From assembly GCA_964437595.1 (NCBI GenBank), contig CAYTHO010000001.1, positions 1 to 64,000 of the forward strand: a stretch of DNA of 64,000 bases, read 5' to 3'. The DNA comes from DSYU01 sp964437595 (GTDB lineage Bacteria > Chloroflexota > Anaerolineae > Anaerolineales > Anaerolineaceae). The position numbers and the translations under genes were made by a program. Shown here in pieces: positions 1 through 6,994 of this stretch; within the stretch, counting starts at the first letter, position 1; each line of letters opens with the position of its first letter. Under the pieces are notes generated by a model. That model was given only the letters and a program-made list of their open reading frames with translations. It was not told the DNA's origin and searched no databases.

Positions 1-91
1 CCGTCACCGCCGCCGCTGCCCAAATCGCGCTCCCCGTATCCAGCAGGGTTTGAGAAACCCTGGTGGATAGACTCGCCAATGTACTCGGCAT
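1..91 (-). CDS. Partial phage structural gene, N-terminus only (possible head-tail connector)
   Basis: An ATG at 91-89 (minus) is preceded by a good ribosome site (AAGGAAGGTG, a few bases upstream) and opens a frame of 30 codons that runs off the left edge, beginning MPSTLASLSTRVSQTLLDTG. It lies downstream of the capsid, decoration and holin-like genes, where head-tail adaptor genes usually sit, and the opening resembles small phage connector proteins from memory. A second open frame (starting at a TTG or GTG a few bases upstream, reading ...KNAEYIGESIHQGFSNPAG) also stays open, so the frame choice is not certain. Function is inferred from position only. Confidence 0.45.
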   Translation of the reverse strand, partial: MPSTLASLSTRVSQTLLDTGSAIWAAAAVT

Positions 92-106
92 TCTTCACCT
101 TCCTTT

Positions 107-150
107 TTGGTGACAACCGCCGGCGATATCTTCCCGCCGGGTGACACCAA
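107..150. repeat. Spaced GGTGACA pair, copy A
   Basis: TTGGTGACA (107-115) and GGTGACACCA (140-149) are separated by exactly 24 bases. The same two words with the same 24-base spacing occur at 6952-6994. On the minus strand the elements read as TGTCACC direct repeats, and the outer TTGGTG/CACCAA can also pair as a long hairpin enclosing CCGGCG/CGCCGG. It lies just upstream of the ATG at 91. Likely an operator or attenuator of the element; unproven. Confidence 0.5.
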
Positions 151-152
151 AT

Positions 153-178
153 ACCCCCGGCCAGGGTTGGCCGGGGGT
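153..178 (-). terminator. Hairpin terminator after the 188-463 gene
   Basis: Perfect 11-bp inverted repeat, ACCCCCGGCCA at 153-163 and its complement at 168-178, with a 4-base loop, ten bases past the stop of the minus-strand gene ending at 188. There is no long U-run, so termination strength is uncertain. Confidence 0.6.
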
Positions 179-187
179 TCGATTGGA

Positions 188-463
188 TCACCTCTTTTTG
201 CTGGCCGTCTTCGGTCCCACCGGCGACCCCGGCCCAGGTGCTGGGGCTTCCTTCAACGGTAGTACCAGTTGCTGACCCTGCCACTTTCCCTCGATCAGGA
301 AAGAAACTTTCTGACCGGTCGGCAGCACCAGCGTTACCGCGTCATTCCGCACCGACCAGGCCAGCAGTTCAGCAGGCTTTACCTCACACACCAGGCAGGC
401 CGCTTCCACGTGCGCCGGGTAGCGCCCGGCTGGCATCGATTCAGGCTGCGCCGGTATGTTCAT
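188..463 (-). CDS. Hypothetical phage protein, 91 aa
   Basis: Start ATG overlaps the stop of the holin-like gene by an ATGA junction (460-463), so the two are probably translationally coupled. The product is small and soluble, with one AACLVCEV segment near residue 24 and a Pro/Lys/Arg-rich tail (GPGSPVGPKTASKKR). No family was recognised. Its place after the holin-like gene and before the terminator at 153-178 makes it the last gene of that transcription segment. Confidence 0.6.
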   Translation of the reverse strand: MNIPAQPESMPAGRYPAHVEAACLVCEVKPAELLAWSVRNDAVTLVLPTGQKVSFLIEGKWQGQQLVLPLKEAPAPGPGSPVGPKTASKKR

Positions 464-666
464 TTCGGCGCGCCCACGGACGCAGATGCCCGCAGCCCAT
501 CTTCCAGAGCAACGCCCAGGATATAAGCCACAAGCACAGATACAATCCCGAACAGTTGATCAGCATCAAGCGGAAGGTCAGGCATAAATACCTTCAGCAC
601 AACCACCACCAGGCCCACCAGCGCGGCCCAAAACTTCCGGCTTTTCAACAGGTTCTTGAATTTCAT
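460..666 (-). CDS. Holin-like small membrane protein, 68 aa
   Basis: Starts MKFKNLLKSRKFW and has two hydrophobic stretches, about residues 12-28 and 40-55, separated by a short acidic loop (PDLPLDADQ). A basic N-terminus with two membrane spans in under 70 residues is the plan of r1t-type phage holins. A ribosome site (GAGGG, 4 bases from ATG) supports the start. Its position between head genes is unusual for a holin, so a structural or unrelated small membrane role cannot be excluded. Confidence 0.6.
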   Translation of the reverse strand: MKFKNLLKSRKFWAALVGLVVVVLKVFMPDLPLDADQLFGIVSVLVAYILGVALEDGLRASASVGAPK

Positions 667-699
667 AACGCCCTCGCTTATTTCAAAAGATCATCCTTC

Positions 700-776
700 G
701 CGCAGCCGGGCACCGCATTGTCCGGCTGCGCTTCTCTGGGAGGAAGAGGTAACCCACCGGCGAGTCCGCGCCGGTG
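700..776 (-). terminator. Two tandem hairpins between decoration-like and holin-like genes
   Basis: Two perfect stems lie in the 124-base gap: GCGCAGCCGG (700-709) with 722-731, and CACCGGCG (755-762) with 769-776. On the minus strand they follow the stop of the gene ending at 791. Neither has a clear U-run, so they may stabilise the abundant head-gene mRNA 3' end or attenuate read-through rather than fully terminate. Confidence 0.45.
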
Positions 777-790
777 AGGGAAACCAAAAG

Positions 791-1294
791 TTAATCAACC
801 CGAAGGTCGAAGTTTGCCCGCGCCCCGTACAGGGTGAACACCGTACCCGCCGCAGCCGTCACCACCAGGCTCAACACATAGGCGTAAGAGTCATCCAGCC
901 ATTCAGGAGTCGTTACCGACACATTCATCGTGTGGTCGCCCTGGGCGTAGCGCTCCGCCTCGGTATCATGCCCGGCATCCTGCCCAATCGTCACCGCCGC
1001 GCCGCTCACCGCCGTACCCGTTACTGGCAGCGTCATCTTATTCAGCGCCAGGGTGAACCCGGTGCCGTCAGCGGTGGCGATCTTGTAGAACACGTCGATG
1101 CTCTTCAAGCGCGCCCCGTTCCGGTAGTTCGCGTTCTGCGGAAGCTCGATCGGAATCAGCAGCGTAAACGCTGCCCCCGCCGCCGTCCTCACATCGCTGA
1201 CCACGTTGCTTCCAATGGTCGGCGTCCACGTCCCCGCCGTTTTCTGAATGGCAGACGGCGGAATAAACTGCGTTGCGTGCGTGTTGTGAATCAT
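791..1294 (-). CDS. Phage head decoration / structural protein candidate, 167 aa
   Basis: The start is set at the ATG at 1294 (MIHNTHATQFIPP) because AAGGAG lies 6 bases upstream; the longer frame from 1312 would put that ribosome site inside the coding region. The protein is Thr/Ala/Val-rich with a predicted beta-sandwich pattern (alternating hydrophobic strands such as FTLLIPIEL and YVLSLVVTAAAGTVFTLYGA) and no signal peptide or membrane helix. It directly follows the capsid gene, the usual place of decoration or head-fibre proteins. Family not recognised; role inferred from position and composition. Confidence 0.6.
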   Translation of the reverse strand: MIHNTHATQFIPPSAIQKTAGTWTPTIGSNVVSDVRTAAGAAFTLLIPIELPQNANYRNGARLKSIDVFYKIATADGTGFTLALNKMTLPVTGTAVSGAAVTIGQDAGHDTEAERYAQGDHTMNVSVTTPEWLDDSYAYVLSLVVTAAAGTVFTLYGARANFDLRVD

Positions 1295-1343
1295 GAACAA
1301 CTCCTTATTCAATCAATTGGTTATTCGGAGATTGGGGATTGGA

Positions 1344-1375
1344 GATTAGGGATTCGACGATCCCAATCCCTAATC
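1344..1375. repeat. Inverted repeat within a GATTAGGGATT-rich gap
   Basis: GATTAGGGATT (1344-1354) and its exact complement (1365-1375) form an 11-bp stem with a 10-base loop in the gap between the capsid fusion and the decoration-like gene. Related words (GATTGGGGATT, CTAATCCCTAA) flank it on both sides, so the whole gap is a degenerate repeat. It could act as a partial terminator or mRNA-stabilising structure. Confidence 0.5.
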
Positions 1376-1390
1376 ACTATTCACTAATCC

Positions 1391-3637
1391 CTAACCCGCC
1401 ACATTACTCTTATGCAATGGCCGGTAATCCACCACGAACACAGAGAGGAAGTGCCGCACCTTCAACCGGCTCTCGTCATTGCTGAACACCGCCGGGCTCA
1501 GGTTGTCACCCGCAACGAAAATCTCAGGAGCGATGCCAAACCGCTCGCCCACCACAATACCCGGGGCAATCGCCGGGTCGCACACCGCCGCCCAGTCCGT
1601 GGCGTCCGTCCACTCCGGAACGGTCAGCACGTCACCCGGCGCGCCCTGCTGCTGGTTCTCGCTGGTGATGTTGGCGGCATTCTCCAGGGTGGGGTACAGG
1701 ATTTTCTTACCCGTCAGCTGCAGCGCGCGCGGCACCAGCAGATAGCGCGGATTGATGCCCATCTTCGGGCCAATCCCGGTAAAGCCCAGCGCGTTCTTCA
1801 CCAGCATCGGCTGGTTGTAGACCGCAGCCGAAACCACTTCCCACTGCGCCGCCGCCAGCGCGGTGGTCAGCAGGTTGGCGTGCCCGCCCGCCGTGGTAAC
1901 CGCGGTGTTGTTGAACAGCGCCCCGCTGTCCGCCAGGGTCGGACCCACCCCCGCATTGGCGGTGAAGATTGCGGCCACCAGCCCGGAGATATTGCGCAGC
2001 CCAGCCGCTGCCAGTTGGCGCGGGTATTCTTTCAGCTTGCGCGTCTCGTCCCGGTCGATCAGTTCCAGCGTCAGCGGAATATATCCGCCGTACTTGGTGA
2101 AGCTGCCCACCTCGGGAGAGTCACCAATCGCCAGTTCGGTGTATTCCGCGCCCTCGGCCACTGTGGGGAGCGATCCAACCGTACCGACCAGGATGCCAGT
2201 GATATCGTTCAGGCTGGCGCAGTGCTCCACGGTGACGATCTTTTCCCACCAGTTGTAACCGGCCTGGCCCAACTCGGCCCACTTGTTGGCCACCACCTTA
2301 TTCATGGCATTCTTCACCAGGCCGGTGAAGTCCGCCGTGGTCGCCAGGCGCACGCGGTCCGCCCGGTAACCGCCGTGCAGTTCATCATCCCCGGTCAGCA
2401 TCAGGTACAGCTCGCGGATGCCCGAAAGCCGCGCCGTTTGCACCCCGGCCTGCGCCTTCTCGCGCGGCGCGCCGAACAGGTCATCCACCGCCGCCTGCAG
2501 CTTGTCCTCAGATGAGAACATGCCCGAGACCCGCCCCGGCCCCTGGATGACAGACCCAGCCGTAAGCTCTGCCAGCATGGCCCGCTGATCCTCGATCGCC
2601 TGGGTCAGTTCCTGCGCTTCGAAGACCTTGCCGCTGAACTGCTTGCGGATGCGCTCCACCACCGGCTGGGGCAGCTTGGCCGCAGCCAGGCCCGACTCCA
2701 GCAGGTAGCCGCACATCTGCACGCGGATGGCCCGCGCCTGTTCCGCCTCTTCCGCCAGGCGAGCCTGCTCGCGCTGGACGTTCAAGATGGTTTGTACCGC
2801 GGCTAAATCGCCGCTGAGATTCGCCTGCGAAGCAAGCGCCGCCTGCTGTGCAGGCTGTTCCGGCGTCTCGCCGGTTTTTGTGTTGGCATTGGCAGCCATA
2901 GAATCTCCTTGGCCTTGCACAGAATTCAGAGCACGGAGGAAGGCCCCACCCCGCGCCGGGTTGAACACCAGATCAACAGACAACACCCGCAGGAGCTTGT
3001 CAACCTTGCGCCCTTGCGAAGTGAACACCACATCAGCAGAGAAGCCGACGCGCGGGGCTTTGCCCTCGCTCAACATTTCTTTACCTAACTGCTCAAGCAG
3101 CGGCCCGCTGGGGCCCATGGTCCGCAGTTGGCACTTCACCCCCTTACTGGCTGCGTCCCACTCCGGCGAATGCAGCACCCCGGCCAGGTCGCGCACGCTA
3201 TGCCCCATCCACCCATGATCGACAAAGACCTCTGGCCCATCAAACAGCGCCAGCCCTTCACGCAAGCACTGCTCGGTGAACTCCCAACCGTTCCCGATCC
3301 CGGCTGTAATCGCCATCACTTCAAACTTTCCACCCTCGATGACAACCGCTTCACCCGACAGCCTCACCTGATTGGTGACAGACTCTGCCGGCGAGCTGCT
3401 GTCCTCTGTCTCTAACGCATTGCCAGACCGTACAGGAATATCTGCCATATTCCCCACCTCCTTTTCTGTCTCGACTTCTTCAAACTCACACCGGCACGCC
3501 TCCCGGCAGTAGAGCTTTTTGGAACGGGGAGTAATCCCCGCCGCTTCCCATGTTTCCATAGGGTGAACCTGCCCCGCCGCTTCCTTGCAGCTAGGGCAGT
3601 GGTCGGCATCCCCCAACGTCCACTTTTTCATTTTCAC
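1391..3637 (-). CDS. Prohead protease-scaffold-major capsid fusion, 748 aa
   Basis: Three recognisable parts lie in one frame. Residues 1-63 carry a zinc-ribbon-like Cys cluster (HCPSC...YCREACRCEF) like the C-terminal tail of minor head proteins. Residues about 85-240 are protease-like: VFVDHGW...DLAGVL, then VGFSADVVF and LSVDLVFNPA, matching the His/Ser layout of prohead proteases. Residues about 250-380 are Gln/Ala/Glu-rich and coiled (scaffold-like), and about 400-748 resemble a HK97-type major capsid protein (ELYLMLTGDDELHGGY, LVGTVGSLPTVAEGAEYTE). The GTG start overlaps the previous stop (GTGA). Two strong internal ribosome sites with in-frame ATGs (residues 64 and 247) suggest nested products. 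No portal-like segment is present. Confidence 0.8.
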   Translation of the reverse strand: MKMKKWTLGDADHCPSCKEAAGQVHPMETWEAAGITPRSKKLYCREACRCEFEEVETEKEVGNMADIPVRSGNALETEDSSSPAESVTNQVRLSGEAVVIEGGKFEVMAITAGIGNGWEFTEQCLREGLALFDGPEVFVDHGWMGHSVRDLAGVLHSPEWDAASKGVKCQLRTMGPSGPLLEQLGKEMLSEGKAPRVGFSADVVFTSQGRKVDKLLRVLSVDLVFNPARGGAFLRALNSVQGQGDSMAANANTKTGETPEQPAQQAALASQANLSGDLAAVQTILNVQREQARLAEEAEQARAIRVQMCGYLLESGLAAAKLPQPVVERIRKQFSGKVFEAQELTQAIEDQRAMLAELTAGSVIQGPGRVSGMFSSEDKLQAAVDDLFGAPREKAQAGVQTARLSGIRELYLMLTGDDELHGGYRADRVRLATTADFTGLVKNAMNKVVANKWAELGQAGYNWWEKIVTVEHCASLNDITGILVGTVGSLPTVAEGAEYTELAIGDSPEVGSFTKYGGYIPLTLELIDRDETRKLKEYPRQLAAAGLRNISGLVAAIFTANAGVGPTLADSGALFNNTAVTTAGGHANLLTTALAAAQWEVVSAAVYNQPMLVKNALGFTGIGPKMGINPRYLLVPRALQLTGKKILYPTLENAANITSENQQQGAPGDVLTVPEWTDATDWAAVCDPAIAPGIVVGERFGIAPEIFVAGDNLSPAVFSNDESRLKVRHFLSVFVVDYRPLHKSNVAG
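2897..2910 (-). promoter_or_regulatory. Internal ribosome binding site and ATG (residue 247 of the fusion)
   Basis: AAGGAG (2910-2905) sits 5 bases before an in-frame ATG (2899-2897, MAANANTKTGE). It falls exactly at the junction between the protease-like and scaffold/capsid parts, so it would produce a scaffold-capsid protein without the protease, comparable to nested scaffold genes in other phages. Confidence 0.6.
3446..3465 (-). promoter_or_regulatory. Internal ribosome binding site and ATG (residue 64 of the fusion)
   Basis: AAAAGGAGG (3465-3457) lies 8 bases before an in-frame ATG (3448-3446, MADIPVRSG). It is the strongest ribosome site in the head region and would start translation after the Cys-cluster segment and just before the protease-like domain. 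Confidence 0.6.
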
Positions 3638-3897
3638 GGTTCACCGCCTCGATGCACCTGCACCATAACCCGATCCACCCGCAGGCAAGCCCGCCGCTCA
3701 TCCAGAACATTCTTCGCGGCCACCATCCGCGCCAACCTCGTTTTCTTCGCGGCCAGCCCCGGAACAATCTTTCCACCGGCCAGGGTTACCTCATTCAGCC
3801 AGGCGCGCAAAGAATTAATTTGCTCGCCCAGGCTGCCAATAGCAATTTGCAGCGCCTCTTCTTCGGTCAGGTTGATTTCAGAATTTTCAGAATCCAT
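3634..3897 (-). CDS. Hypothetical phage protein between terminase and capsid fusion, 87 aa
   Basis: Small acidic-to-basic helical protein (MDSENSEINLTEEEALQIAIG...VMVQVHRGGEP) overlapping the end of the large terminase gene by 11 bases and sharing a GTGA junction with the capsid fusion. It occupies the place where a portal gene would normally stand but is far too short and shows no portal features. The N-terminal half is likely a helical bundle; no family recognised. Confidence 0.6.
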   Translation of the reverse strand: MDSENSEINLTEEEALQIAIGSLGEQINSLRAWLNEVTLAGGKIVPGLAAKKTRLARMVAAKNVLDERRACLRVDRVMVQVHRGGEP

Positions 3898-5401
3898 GGT
3901 CCATTCCCTCCAACGGATCTACCCGCGCGGCGACCAGCATAGGCCCGGCCACGCTCCACGCCTGATCATCCAGCACTCCGCACAGCGCCGCCGATAACAC
4001 CAGGTCATCATGCACCAGGTCACCCGTTGCCGGGTCGCGCGTTCCATCCGGCACGCTCCACTTTAGAGTCTTCGCCGGTCCAGGGATAACCTCATACTGG
4101 CAGAAAGATAATTGCTGCGCCAGGCCATCATCGAATGGCGCGTAATCTTTCCACCGCCCGCCGTCCACGATGCCCAAAAAATCCCAACCAAGTTTTGACT
4201 TGGTTGAAGAATTGAACACGAACGGCAGCACCCGCCCGGGCAGCGCCTTATCGAGGAACCCGGCCAGGCCAGCGCCTACCCCGGTCGCGTCGATCACCAC
4301 ATACCGCGCCCGCCACAGGTCAGCCAATGCCTTCAACTCCGCATACAGCCGGGCATGCTTGACCCCGATCCACGCGCGCCGGTCCACTGCCCGATATGTT
4401 GGCGCTTTGATCACCGGGTCGCTCAGGGTGGACAGGTCCACCTCGACCACGGTTAGAGCAGTCGAGTCCCGCCCAGGGTTTTGTAGCTCGCCTTCGCCAA
4501 TCCCATCGCTGGCCGACTCATCTTCTCCTGCCACGTCCACCAGCAGAACATAGGCCTTCCCGGACTCGGGACCAGCCAGACGTTTATGTCCACCCTGCAT
4601 CAGCGCCAGACGTTCAGCCGGGAACATTCCCCCCTCTGCGTCAATCTCTTCTGAAAAAAACTGCGTGCGGACCATCGGATTATTCCGCCCCAGCTTATTC
4701 ACTTGCTCCGCTACGAACAGCCCATACTCGGGCACTTCCGCCGCCACATCTTCCGCCGACAGAACAAAGACGCGCCGCTGACCATCACGCCCTTCCGCCG
4801 CCCGCGCCGCGCGAAGTTCACGCGCCAGCAGCGTTCGGCTCGTCCACGCCGTTCCCCAAAATATCCGGGTCGCGTTCGTGCTGGCCGCCATCGGAGAAAT
4901 ATCCTTATCGAACTTGGCGGTAATCACATCCTGCGCTTCGTCCACTTCCAGCAGAGTAGAAGCCGTTGCGCCAACGATGTTGGCCTCCGGCGATCCAGAC
5001 AGGAAGAACACCCGCGCCTGACCAACCCGGTAGATATACCCGCGCTCTTTGTGCCAAAGGGTGCGGGTCAACGAGTTATTCTGCAGCACCCGTTCCAGCC
5101 GGCGCATTGCATTCAGGCTTTGCGGCTTCCAGGTGGGGCTGACCTTGATGATCTCCGCGCTCGTCTGAGAAAGCAGCGTCAGCAGGTACGCCTCGATCTG
5201 CGCCTGCAGTTCATTCTTCCCTGATTGGCGAGGAAATATCACGACAAAACTCAACCCGCGCCGGTTCACCACCGAGTCCACCACTGCCCGCACTACCTGC
5301 ACCTGGTACTGCCGCAGCGTGATATTCGATAGCCTATCCGTAAATTTCACCGGGTCGCGCAGCATTGCCTTAATCGACTCCACCAAAGACGCGGAAACCA
5401 A
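3887..5401 (-). CDS. terL: Phage terminase large subunit, 504 aa
   Basis: Packaging motor ATPase and nuclease that fills the prohead with DNA. Walker A is FPRQSGKN (residues 56-63) and Walker B LLEVDEAQD (150-158), followed by a coupling motif region. The RNase H-like nuclease acidic residues are visible as LLVDVAGED (Asp289), VVIDATGVG (Asp371) and a C-terminal DLVHDDLVLS. Length is normal for the family. The start is a TTG at 5401 with a GGGGG-type ribosome site. It follows a small-terminase-like gene and a small coiled-coil membrane protein. Confidence 0.93.
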   Translation of the reverse strand: MVSASLVESIKAMLRDPVKFTDRLSNITLRQYQVQVVRAVVDSVVNRRGLSFVVIFPRQSGKNELQAQIEAYLLTLLSQTSAEIIKVSPTWKPQSLNAMRRLERVLQNNSLTRTLWHKERGYIYRVGQARVFFLSGSPEANIVGATASTLLEVDEAQDVITAKFDKDISPMAASTNATRIFWGTAWTSRTLLARELRAARAAEGRDGQRRVFVLSAEDVAAEVPEYGLFVAEQVNKLGRNNPMVRTQFFSEEIDAEGGMFPAERLALMQGGHKRLAGPESGKAYVLLVDVAGEDESASDGIGEGELQNPGRDSTALTVVEVDLSTLSDPVIKAPTYRAVDRRAWIGVKHARLYAELKALADLWRARYVVIDATGVGAGLAGFLDKALPGRVLPFVFNSSTKSKLGWDFLGIVDGGRWKDYAPFDDGLAQQLSFCQYEVIPGPAKTLKWSVPDGTRDPATGDLVHDDLVLSAALCGVLDDQAWSVAGPMLVAARVDPLEGMDHGF

Positions 5402-5409
5402 TCGGCCCC

Positions 5410-5703
5410 CTATGGTAAAAAGGATTTGATAAATGCCACAATTGCCATGATCGAGGAACCACCCGAAGCCAGCCCGCTCCAGGTCTTGAAGGTTGTTACC
5501 CCATCGGCCGACCGCAGCCTGCCCTCGTGATCGTCCGCCACCTTCCGCAGGCTGGCGATATCCTCACGAATGGCGCGAACCTTTTCGCCGTCTAACTCGC
5601 TGTGATGCCTGAGCGATTCCTCGATAGCAGCCATCCGAGAGTTCAACTGGTCCGCCAGCCGCCCCAACTGTTCCGCGATCAACTTCGCCTGTCCCTCGTC
5701 CAA
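5410..5703 (-). CDS. Small coiled-coil protein with C-terminal membrane helix, 97 aa
   Basis: Residues about 5-65 are charged and heptad-like (coiled coil: LGRLADQLNSRMAAIEESL...), followed by GVTTFKTWSGLASGGSS and one hydrophobic segment (IMAIVAFIKSFLP). Start is TTG at 5703 with GGAGG 6 bases upstream. This architecture recurs in phages next to terminase or lysis genes, but the function is unknown; a membrane-tethered trimer or holin-associated role is possible. Confidence 0.65.
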   Translation of the reverse strand: MDEGQAKLIAEQLGRLADQLNSRMAAIEESLRHHSELDGEKVRAIREDIASLRKVADDHEGRLRSADGVTTFKTWSGLASGGSSIMAIVAFIKSFLP

Positions 5704-5794
5704 TGCCGCCCTCCAATGCCAACTCCCTCAACGCCCGCGTAAGCGCGAGCCGCACCGCGCCAGCCGGCGCGCGATCAACACTTTCCAAGTTCAC
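5564..5794 (-). CDS. Possible overlapping small ORF, 76 aa
   Basis: GTG at 5794 has a good ribosome site (GGGAGGT, 5 bases upstream) and overlaps the end of the small-terminase-like gene. The first 35 codons (MNLESVDRAPAGAVRLALTR...) fill the gap before the 5703 start and look coding-like; the rest overlaps the coiled-coil gene in another frame with less typical codons. It may be a real overlapping gene or only a short translated leader coupling its neighbours. Confidence 0.3.
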   Translation of the reverse strand: MNLESVDRAPAGAVRLALTRALRELALEGGIGRGTGEVDRGTVGAAGGPVELSDGCYRGIAQASQRVRRRKGSRHS

Positions 5795-6134
5795 TGGTCA
5801 CCTCCCGTAGCGCCTGGCTGAGCGCGTCCGCCACGTCCGACCCACCCCCATCTAGCAGCTTCTGCGTGCGCAGCAGCCCGGCCAGCCGGGTAGAGGCAGA
5901 CCCAAGAGAACCAAGCAGCATCGACCATTCTTCCAACCCGGCGCATTCCTCGGCGCGTTCGAACACCCGCCGGATGATGACGCGCATCATCGAGATTTCA
6001 TCCGTCAGGTGGATATCCCCGGCGACCTCTTCCAGGTCCGCCGCCTCATTTGGCCTAAACCCAGGGGAATAAAAACCGTGCTTTAGTGCGTTCTTATTGC
6101 CCGGCTGCCCGCCGCGCTTCCGAATACCCGCCAT
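5775..6134 (-). CDS. Terminase small subunit-like protein, 119 aa
   Basis: Opens with RKRGGQPGNKNALKHGFYSP, a basic Gly/Asn-rich stretch found at the N-terminus of many phage small terminase or terminase-associated proteins, followed by a helical region (LTDEISMMRVIIRRVFERAEE). Expected role is DNA recognition and loading of the large subunit. It is the first gene after a predicted promoter at 6176-6204 and the adjacent operator-like dyad, so it probably heads the packaging/head transcription unit. Confidence 0.65.
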   Translation of the reverse strand: MAGIRKRGGQPGNKNALKHGFYSPGFRPNEAADLEEVAGDIHLTDEISMMRVIIRRVFERAEECAGLEEWSMLLGSLGSASTRLAGLLRTQKLLDGGGSDVADALSQALREVTSELGKC

Positions 6135-6175
6135 ACACCCAGCCCTGAAAAGTAGAATAAACGTTCACTCATTAG

Positions 6176-6204
6176 ATTGTACGTCAAACATCAAACTAAT
6201 TCAA
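6176..6204 (-). promoter_or_regulatory. Predicted sigma70-type promoter of the packaging/head operon
   Basis: On the minus strand TTGAAT (6204-6199) and TACAAT (6181-6176) are separated by 17 bases, about 40 bases before the small-terminase start. It is the best promoter match in the AT-rich gap between the exonuclease terminator and the terminase genes. Confidence 0.6.
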
Positions 6205-6222
6205 TCGTTTTAGAATTGAATT
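6198..6222. promoter_or_regulatory. Operator-like dyad over the -35 box
   Basis: AATTCAAT (6198-6205) and ATTGAATT (6215-6222) are exact complements separated by 9 bases and overlap the predicted -35 element of the late operon. This is a plausible binding site for a phage repressor or activator. Confidence 0.45.
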
Positions 6223-6237
6223 TACAGATATAAAAAC

Positions 6238-6266
6238 GCTCCCCCGGTCAAGGGAACCGGGGGAGC
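6238..6266 (-). terminator. Rho-independent terminator after the exonuclease gene
   Basis: GCTCCCCCGGT (6238-6248) pairs perfectly with 6256-6266 (11 bp, 7-base loop). On the minus strand the stem is followed by GTTTTTATAT, giving a proper U-run, 25 bases past the stop at 6291. It separates early/replication genes from the packaging operon. Confidence 0.8.
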
Positions 6267-6290
6267 TTCGCCGGTCAGGGGAACCAGCAG

Positions 6291-6893
6291 CTATTGGCTG
6301 ACCAAAACCTTCTCTTGCTCTTTTGACATCCGCGTCTCCGCCATCCGTCGGATCAAAGCCAGCGTCGCCCCGCAGTCGCCCAGCGCGGAATGGTCCCCGC
6401 CTTCCAGCTTCTGCCAGCGAAACGAACGATGGTAATCGTTCCACTCCCCCACATATTCCGCGTACCGCTCCATGGCGCAGTGCCACCCCAACGCATGAAG
6501 CTCCGTCAGGCCAAACTGCTCGCACGTCTGGCGCAGCAGCCGCCGGTCGAACGCCACGTTATACGTCACCACCACCTTACCCGACAGGTGCAGCAGCAGG
6601 TCAGGGTACATGGCCCGATCAAAGAACGGCAGGCCAGCCACTATCTCATTCGTGATGTGGTGCACAGCCTCCGCCTCCGCAGGGATCGGAAGCACCGGCC
6701 TGCAGGTCAGGTCAAACAATACATTCCCGTCCACGTCGACCGCCGCCGCCTGAATGACTTCCGCCTCCCGGCCCAGGCCTGTCGTCTCCGTGTCCAGAAT
6801 AACCACCTGATCCCCCATCCCCATTACCGACCGCGCCCATTCAATTGCCCGGTCGCGCATATCCGCTAAGAAATCTTCCTGCTTGAAATTCAT
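6291..6893 (-). CDS. DnaQ-like 3'-5' exonuclease, 200 aa
   Basis: DEDDh exonuclease of the DNA polymerase III epsilon family. Motif I is VILDTETTG (Asp34, Glu36), motif II falls in VVTYNVAFDRRLL, and motif III in DHSALGDCGATL. Length matches free-standing phage exonucleases. It may proofread or process element DNA during replication. It ends the early operon (terminator at 6238-6266) and is preceded by the spaced GGTGACA site B. Confidence 0.85.
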   Translation of the reverse strand: MNFKQEDFLADMRDRAIEWARSVMGMGDQVVILDTETTGLGREAEVIQAAAVDVDGNVLFDLTCRPVLPIPAEAEAVHHITNEIVAGLPFFDRAMYPDLLLHLSGKVVVTYNVAFDRRLLRQTCEQFGLTELHALGWHCAMERYAEYVGEWNDYHRSFRWQKLEGGDHSALGDCGATLALIRRMAETRMSKEQEKVLVSQ

Positions 6894-6951
6894 TGCTTAT
6901 TCCCTTTCCGGTTATCCCCGGTCCAAACGATTATGATTTAGATAGACTCTC

Positions 6952-6994
6952 TTGGTGACAATGAGCAGCTGCGCGCCGGCGCCAGGTGACACCA
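6952..6994. repeat. Spaced GGTGACA pair, copy B
   Basis: TTGGTGACA (6952-6960), 24 bases, GGTGACACCA (6985-6994); same words and spacing as at 107-149. The spacer holds a 10-bp palindrome GCGCCGGCGC. On the minus strand TGTCACCAA is followed after about 16 bases by CATAAT, so it could lie over the -35 position of a promoter for the exonuclease gene. Confidence 0.5.

Noticed and set aside
656..2515. Long plus-strand frames over the capsid region (243 and 367 codons)
   Set aside because: They are antisense to the capsid fusion and decoration-like genes, are rich in Arg/His/Pro as expected of shadow frames in GC-rich DNA, and lack ribosome sites.
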